From assembly GCA_009996555.1 (NCBI GenBank), contig JAACZX010000050.1, positions 1 through 10,068 on the forward strand: a DNA stretch of 10,068 nt, in the 5' to 3' direction. Shown here in pieces: positions 8,200 to 10,068 of this stretch. The first letter of the stretch is position 1. The number at the start of each line of letters is the position of its first letter. This DNA comes from Chitinophagaceae bacterium. GTDB taxonomy: Bacteria > Bacteroidota > Bacteroidia > Chitinophagales > Chitinophagaceae. The translations under genes and the position numbers were made by a program. The notes under the pieces are model-generated. The model had not been told where the DNA came from and did no database searches. It saw only the letters and a list, made by a program, of their open reading frames with translations.

Positions 8200-8268
8200 T
8201 TGTTTTGCTACTAAGGCGCAAAGACATAAAGGAAGTACAGATTTGTACTTCCTTTTTTTATTATAGCT
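8191..8268 (+). repeat. 78-bp direct repeat, left copy
   Basis: This copy aligns without gaps to 9452-9529 with six differences (at 8194, 8201, 8203, 8218, 8223 and 8228). The last 40 bp (8229-8268) are identical and contain the terminator hairpin, T run and TTATAGCT. The copy begins in the last codons of the SNF2 gene and includes its TAA. The middle carries the CTAAGGCGCAAAGACATAAA word, close to a CTAAGGCACAAAG pattern I recall as dispersed in Bacteroidota genomes. Confidence 0.9.
8228..8260 (+). terminator. Intrinsic terminator of the SNF2 gene (in left repeat)
   Basis: A perfect 12-bp stem (8228-8239 with 8244-8255), a GATT loop and seven T residues from 8253 form a strong rho-independent terminator 29 bp after the SNF2 stop. 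On the other strand the stem is followed by only about three T residues, so it would be a weaker stop for the converging rhuM gene. Confidence 0.9.
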
Positions 8269-8316
8269 AAGTAGTACGCAATATTGTGCCCGGGTTTTGC
8301 TTCGAATCAAAAGCAA

Positions 8317-9339
8317 TTATCCTTTCTTTTTATTTGTTGCTTTCAATGTTTTCAGTTTCTTATCTGCTTTTTCAATGCTGGCAATAAATTGTTTTTCCAC
8401 CTCTGAAAGTTCATTTTCTGATTTGTTTTTGTAGGATTCATATTCAGCCTGTGCTTTTTGTTGAGCTATTTCTGCTGAAATTGTTCCTGCATGTGTTAAC
8501 ACATCCTGTCTGCTCATTGTTATAAACCCGTCCAATACTTCAATCCAATCTTTCATATACATCGGCTTACGTTGCATGGCATTGATTTCTGCAATGTCGA
8601 GGTATGCTGAAACCAAACGGTTTAATACAGCTAACTCTTCTTGTGAAAGATAATTTTTCGCTACGGCAATTTCCTGTTTTGTAGGTTTCCTGCCTTTGAA
8701 GGCAGTTAAGCCCATAAAGGGTAATTGAGCATTGGCTCTTTCAAATATGATTTCAGCTGCTGTATGTCCGTGGGCTGCCCAATGCAACTTGTTTTGAACA
8801 GTTTGAAAAAACTGCTGGGTTATACTTGATCTTGGATCGTAGTCAAGGCTTGTAGCATAAATTTCAAGAACTTTCCGGTAAAAAACTTTTTCACTGGAAC
8901 GAATGTCCCGGATGCGGTCGAGTAATTCTTCAAAATAGCCACCGCCCTGCTTCAGCAAATCATCATTCATCGTGAAGCCTTTGATCAGGTATTCCCGCAA
9001 GCGCTCAGTTGCCCACATACGAAACTGTGTACCCCGAAGCGATCTTACCCTGTAGCCAACTGAAATAACAACATCCAAGTTATAGTGGTTTACTTCATAA
9101 CCTTTCCCATCTGCCGCAGTTGTTCGGAATTTCCGAACAACTGAATCCTCCTGTAACTCACCTTCCTCAAAAATGTGTTTGATATGTTCACTAATGTTAG
9201 ACTTGGACGACTGAAACAATTCCACCATATCCGCCTGTGTAAGCCAAATCGTATCGTTTTCTAAACGAACCTGGATTTTTATCTGCCCATCATCCGATTG
9301 GTAAAGCAAAATTTCACTCTTATTTGTTTCTGGTAACAT
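8317..9339 (-). CDS. rhuM: RhuM family protein (virulence RhuM domain)
   Basis: This is a complete 340-residue protein, the normal size for the RhuM family, named from a Salmonella pathogenicity island gene. The N-terminal part has the family pattern IWLTQADMVELFQSSKSNIS (31-50), which resembles a helix-turn-helix, then EEGELQEDSVVRKFRTTA (58-75), and HYNLDVVISVGYRVRSLRG with FRMWATERLREYLIKGF (85-119). The middle region contains LHWAAHGHTAAEIIFERA. The C-terminus from about 280 is rich in Glu, Lys and Ala and probably forms a coiled coil. There is no signal peptide or membrane segment. Biochemical function of the family is not established; members occur in accessory islands, so a role in defence, toxin activity or regulation is possible but unproven. 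It is the only minus-strand gene, lies between two direct repeats, and has no partner gene. Start ATG 9339 is followed closely by conserved sequence. No good promoter was recognised upstream. Confidence 0.9.
   Translation of the reverse strand: MLPETNKSEILLYQSDDGQIKIQVRLENDTIWLTQADMVELFQSSKSNISEHIKHIFEEGELQEDSVVRKFRTTAADGKGYEVNHYNLDVVISVGYRVRSLRGTQFRMWATERLREYLIKGFTMNDDLLKQGGGYFEELLDRIRDIRSSEKVFYRKVLEIYATSLDYDPRSSITQQFFQTVQNKLHWAAHGHTAAEIIFERANAQLPFMGLTAFKGRKPTKQEIAVAKNYLSQEELAVLNRLVSAYLDIAEINAMQRKPMYMKDWIEVLDGFITMSRQDVLTHAGTISAEIAQQKAQAEYESYKNKSENELSEVEKQFIASIEKADKKLKTLKATNKKKG
9117..9143. repeat. Perfect 27-bp inverted repeat inside rhuM
   Basis: Two 13-bp arms (9117-9129, CAGTTGTTCGGAA, and 9131-9143, TTCCGAACAACTG) are exact reverse complements around one central base. 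Pairing fails immediately outside. It lies in the codons for residues 66-75 of the RhuM protein (SVVRKFRTTA), a segment that is conserved in the family, so protein conservation may partly create the symmetry. Confidence 0.9.
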
Positions 9340-9455
9340 GGTATAAAAATACTTTTTTCACGGTAACGGACTATTTATAATGAAGTTGAAGAACAGAACA
9401 AAACTTGGCAGCAACGTTATAAATCACAAAGCTCGGTCATTATCCTTTTTATTCG
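9340..9455. other. Non-coding stretch between rhuM start and right repeat
   Basis: This 116-bp AT-rich stretch should hold the rhuM promoter on the minus strand. The nearest match, TATTTTTA just before the start codon, differs from TAnnTTTG in the last base and has no clear -33 partner. I see no gene, integrase site or long inverted repeat here. Confidence 0.5.
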
Positions 9456-9529
9456 GTTAATGGCTTTGCTACTAAGGCACAAAAACATTAAGGAAGTACA
9501 GATTTGTACTTCCTTTTTTTATTATAGCT
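9452..9529 (+). repeat. 78-bp direct repeat, right copy
   Basis: This is the partner of 8191-8268 in the same orientation, 1261 bp downstream. It starts with TTCGGTTAA, which read in the SNF2 frame would be Phe-Gly-stop against the Phe-Ser-stop of the real gene end, so it resembles a remnant of a gene 3' end although no gene precedes it on this strand. The hairpin half is identical to the left copy. Confidence 0.9.
9490..9521 (+). terminator. Orphan copy of the intrinsic terminator (in right repeat)
   Basis: The stem (AAGGAAGTACA with its complement), GATT loop and seven T residues are the same as in the left repeat. No plus-strand gene lies immediately upstream of it, so it terminates nothing obvious here. 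It may insulate the following gene from read-through. Confidence 0.8.
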
Positions 9530-9531
9530 TG

Positions 9532-9563
9532 CTTGCTTTCACGCTTTTTTGCACTTATATTTA
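9532..9563 (+). promoter_or_regulatory. Weak candidate promoter for the tricorn-like gene
   Basis: CTTG at 9532-9535 and TATATTTA at 9556-9563 are 20 bp apart and approximate the TTTG...TAnnTTTG arrangement with one mismatch in each element. The implied leader before ATG 9601 would be about 30 bases. It is listed because it is the best match between the repeat and the gene. Confidence 0.25.
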
Positions 9564-9600
9564 ATAACTGTCTCTTCAATTCACATCAAACCTTTTCTTC

Positions 9601-10068
9601 ATGATTAATTTTTCTTTTTGCCGTTGCAGCAGTTTTTTCAATGCACAACGGTTCTCCTGGATGCTGCTGTTTTGTATTTCAGTACAAGCACTCCATGCTC
9701 AAAGCACCCGTCTGTTACGTCAACCTTCAGTTAGTGCCACACAGGTAGCTTTTGTTTATGGTGCTGATCTGTGGGTAGCCGATCTCAACGGACAAAATGT
9801 ATTGCGTCTCACCAGTACGCCTGCTGTGGAAAGTGATCCGCATTTTTCACCCGATGGAAAATGGATCGCCTTCACCAGTAACCGCAGCGGAAGCCCGGCA
9901 GTGTATATTGTATCCGCCAAAGGCGGCGAAGCAACAAGACTCACCTGGCATCCATCAGCTTCCATGGCTCGTGGCTGGAGTAATGACGGCAAACAGGTAT
10001 TGTACAGTTCTGAACGAGAAACAGCACCCACCGCCTACATGCGTTTGTGGAGCGTACAAACAAGCGGA
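9601..10068 (+). CDS. Exported tricorn protease-like protein (PD40 propeller N-terminus), 5' part
   Basis: The first 156 codons run open to the right edge of the window. The product starts with a signal peptide whose hydrophobic core is WMLLFCISVQALHAQ (about 20-34), with cleavage probably after HA or HAQ. An in-frame ATG at 9661 would give a shorter, more typical signal peptide, so the exact start is open. After the mature N-terminus (STRLLRQPSVSATQVAFVYG) comes ADLWVADLNGQNVLRLT and a PD40/WD40-like propeller blade, SDPHFSPDGKWIAFTSNRSG, then VYIVSAKGGEATRLTW and a second blade start GWSNDGKQVLYSS. This layout is that of tricorn-homologous S41 peptidases of about 1,000 residues, which cut peptides in the periplasm. 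The peptidase domain is outside the window, so another PD40-containing exported protein cannot be excluded. It is preceded by the orphan terminator and reads away from rhuM. Confidence 0.82.
   Translation, partial: MINFSFCRCSSFFNAQRFSWMLLFCISVQALHAQSTRLLRQPSVSATQVAFVYGADLWVADLNGQNVLRLTSTPAVESDPHFSPDGKWIAFTSNRSGSPAVYIVSAKGGEATRLTWHPSASMARGWSNDGKQVLYSSERETAPTAYMRLWSVQTSG

Noticed and set aside
8116..8316. Minus-strand open frame of 66 codons across the left repeat
   Set aside because: It translates the dispersed-repeat word (LCLCALVAK) and the reverse of the SNF2 3' end; this is a typical false gene over such repeats.
9341..9352. GTATAAAAATAC symmetry just before the rhuM start as an operator
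   Set aside because: The arms are only four bases and AT-rich, which is expected often by chance.
8191..9529. Insertion sequence or CRISPR array around the repeats
   Set aside because: There is no transposase, no terminal inverted repeat at the outer edges, and only two repeat copies more than 1 kb apart, so neither label is supported.
9756..10031. Minus-strand open frame of 91 codons at the right end
   Set aside because: It is the reverse of the tricorn-like coding sequence, which has a clear signal peptide and PD40 repeats on the plus strand.

Overview
The window looks like a piece of a Bacteroidota chromosome, most likely Chitinophagaceae or a close relative. The evidence is a secreted protein with a C-terminal type IX secretion sorting domain, promoter-like TAnnTTTG elements, few visible Shine-Dalgarno sequences, moderately AT-rich coding DNA, and a SWIM/SNF2 protein of the kind common in that group. 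Taxonomy is inferred from protein style and not from any search.

Layout from left to right. Positions 2-595 hold the 3' part of gcvT (glycine cleavage T protein), closed by a strong hairpin. Positions 709-1179 encode a small SRPBCC/START-fold protein. Positions 1258-3357 encode an exported zinc metalloprotease with an N-terminal recurrent Bacteroidota module, an IPT/TIG domain, an HExxHxxGxxH protease domain and a T9SS tail; it ends in a terminator. Positions 3434-4162 encode a ComB-like 2-phosphosulfolactate phosphatase homologue. After a 278-bp non-coding gap, 4441-8199 encode a 1252-residue SNF2-family ATPase with two N-terminal SWIM zinc-finger motifs. On the opposite strand, 8317-9339 encode a RhuM-family protein. 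From 9601 to the right edge runs the start of an exported tricorn-type protein with PD40 propeller repeats.

Most of the window is ordinary chromosomal content: single genes separated by terminators, with no clear multi-gene operon. The accessory-looking part is 8191-9529. There a lone, oppositely oriented rhuM gene sits between two 78-bp direct repeats with 6 differences, each carrying the same intrinsic terminator. The left repeat overlaps the stop codon of the SNF2 gene, and the right copy begins with a similar Phe-Gly-stop remnant. Inside rhuM lies a perfect 27-bp inverted repeat, at the point where the gene encodes the family's conserved VVRKFRTT segment. This looks like a small inserted cassette, or a gene caught between members of a dispersed terminator repeat. 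No complete defence system, CRISPR array, transposase, integrase, tRNA or rRNA is visible.
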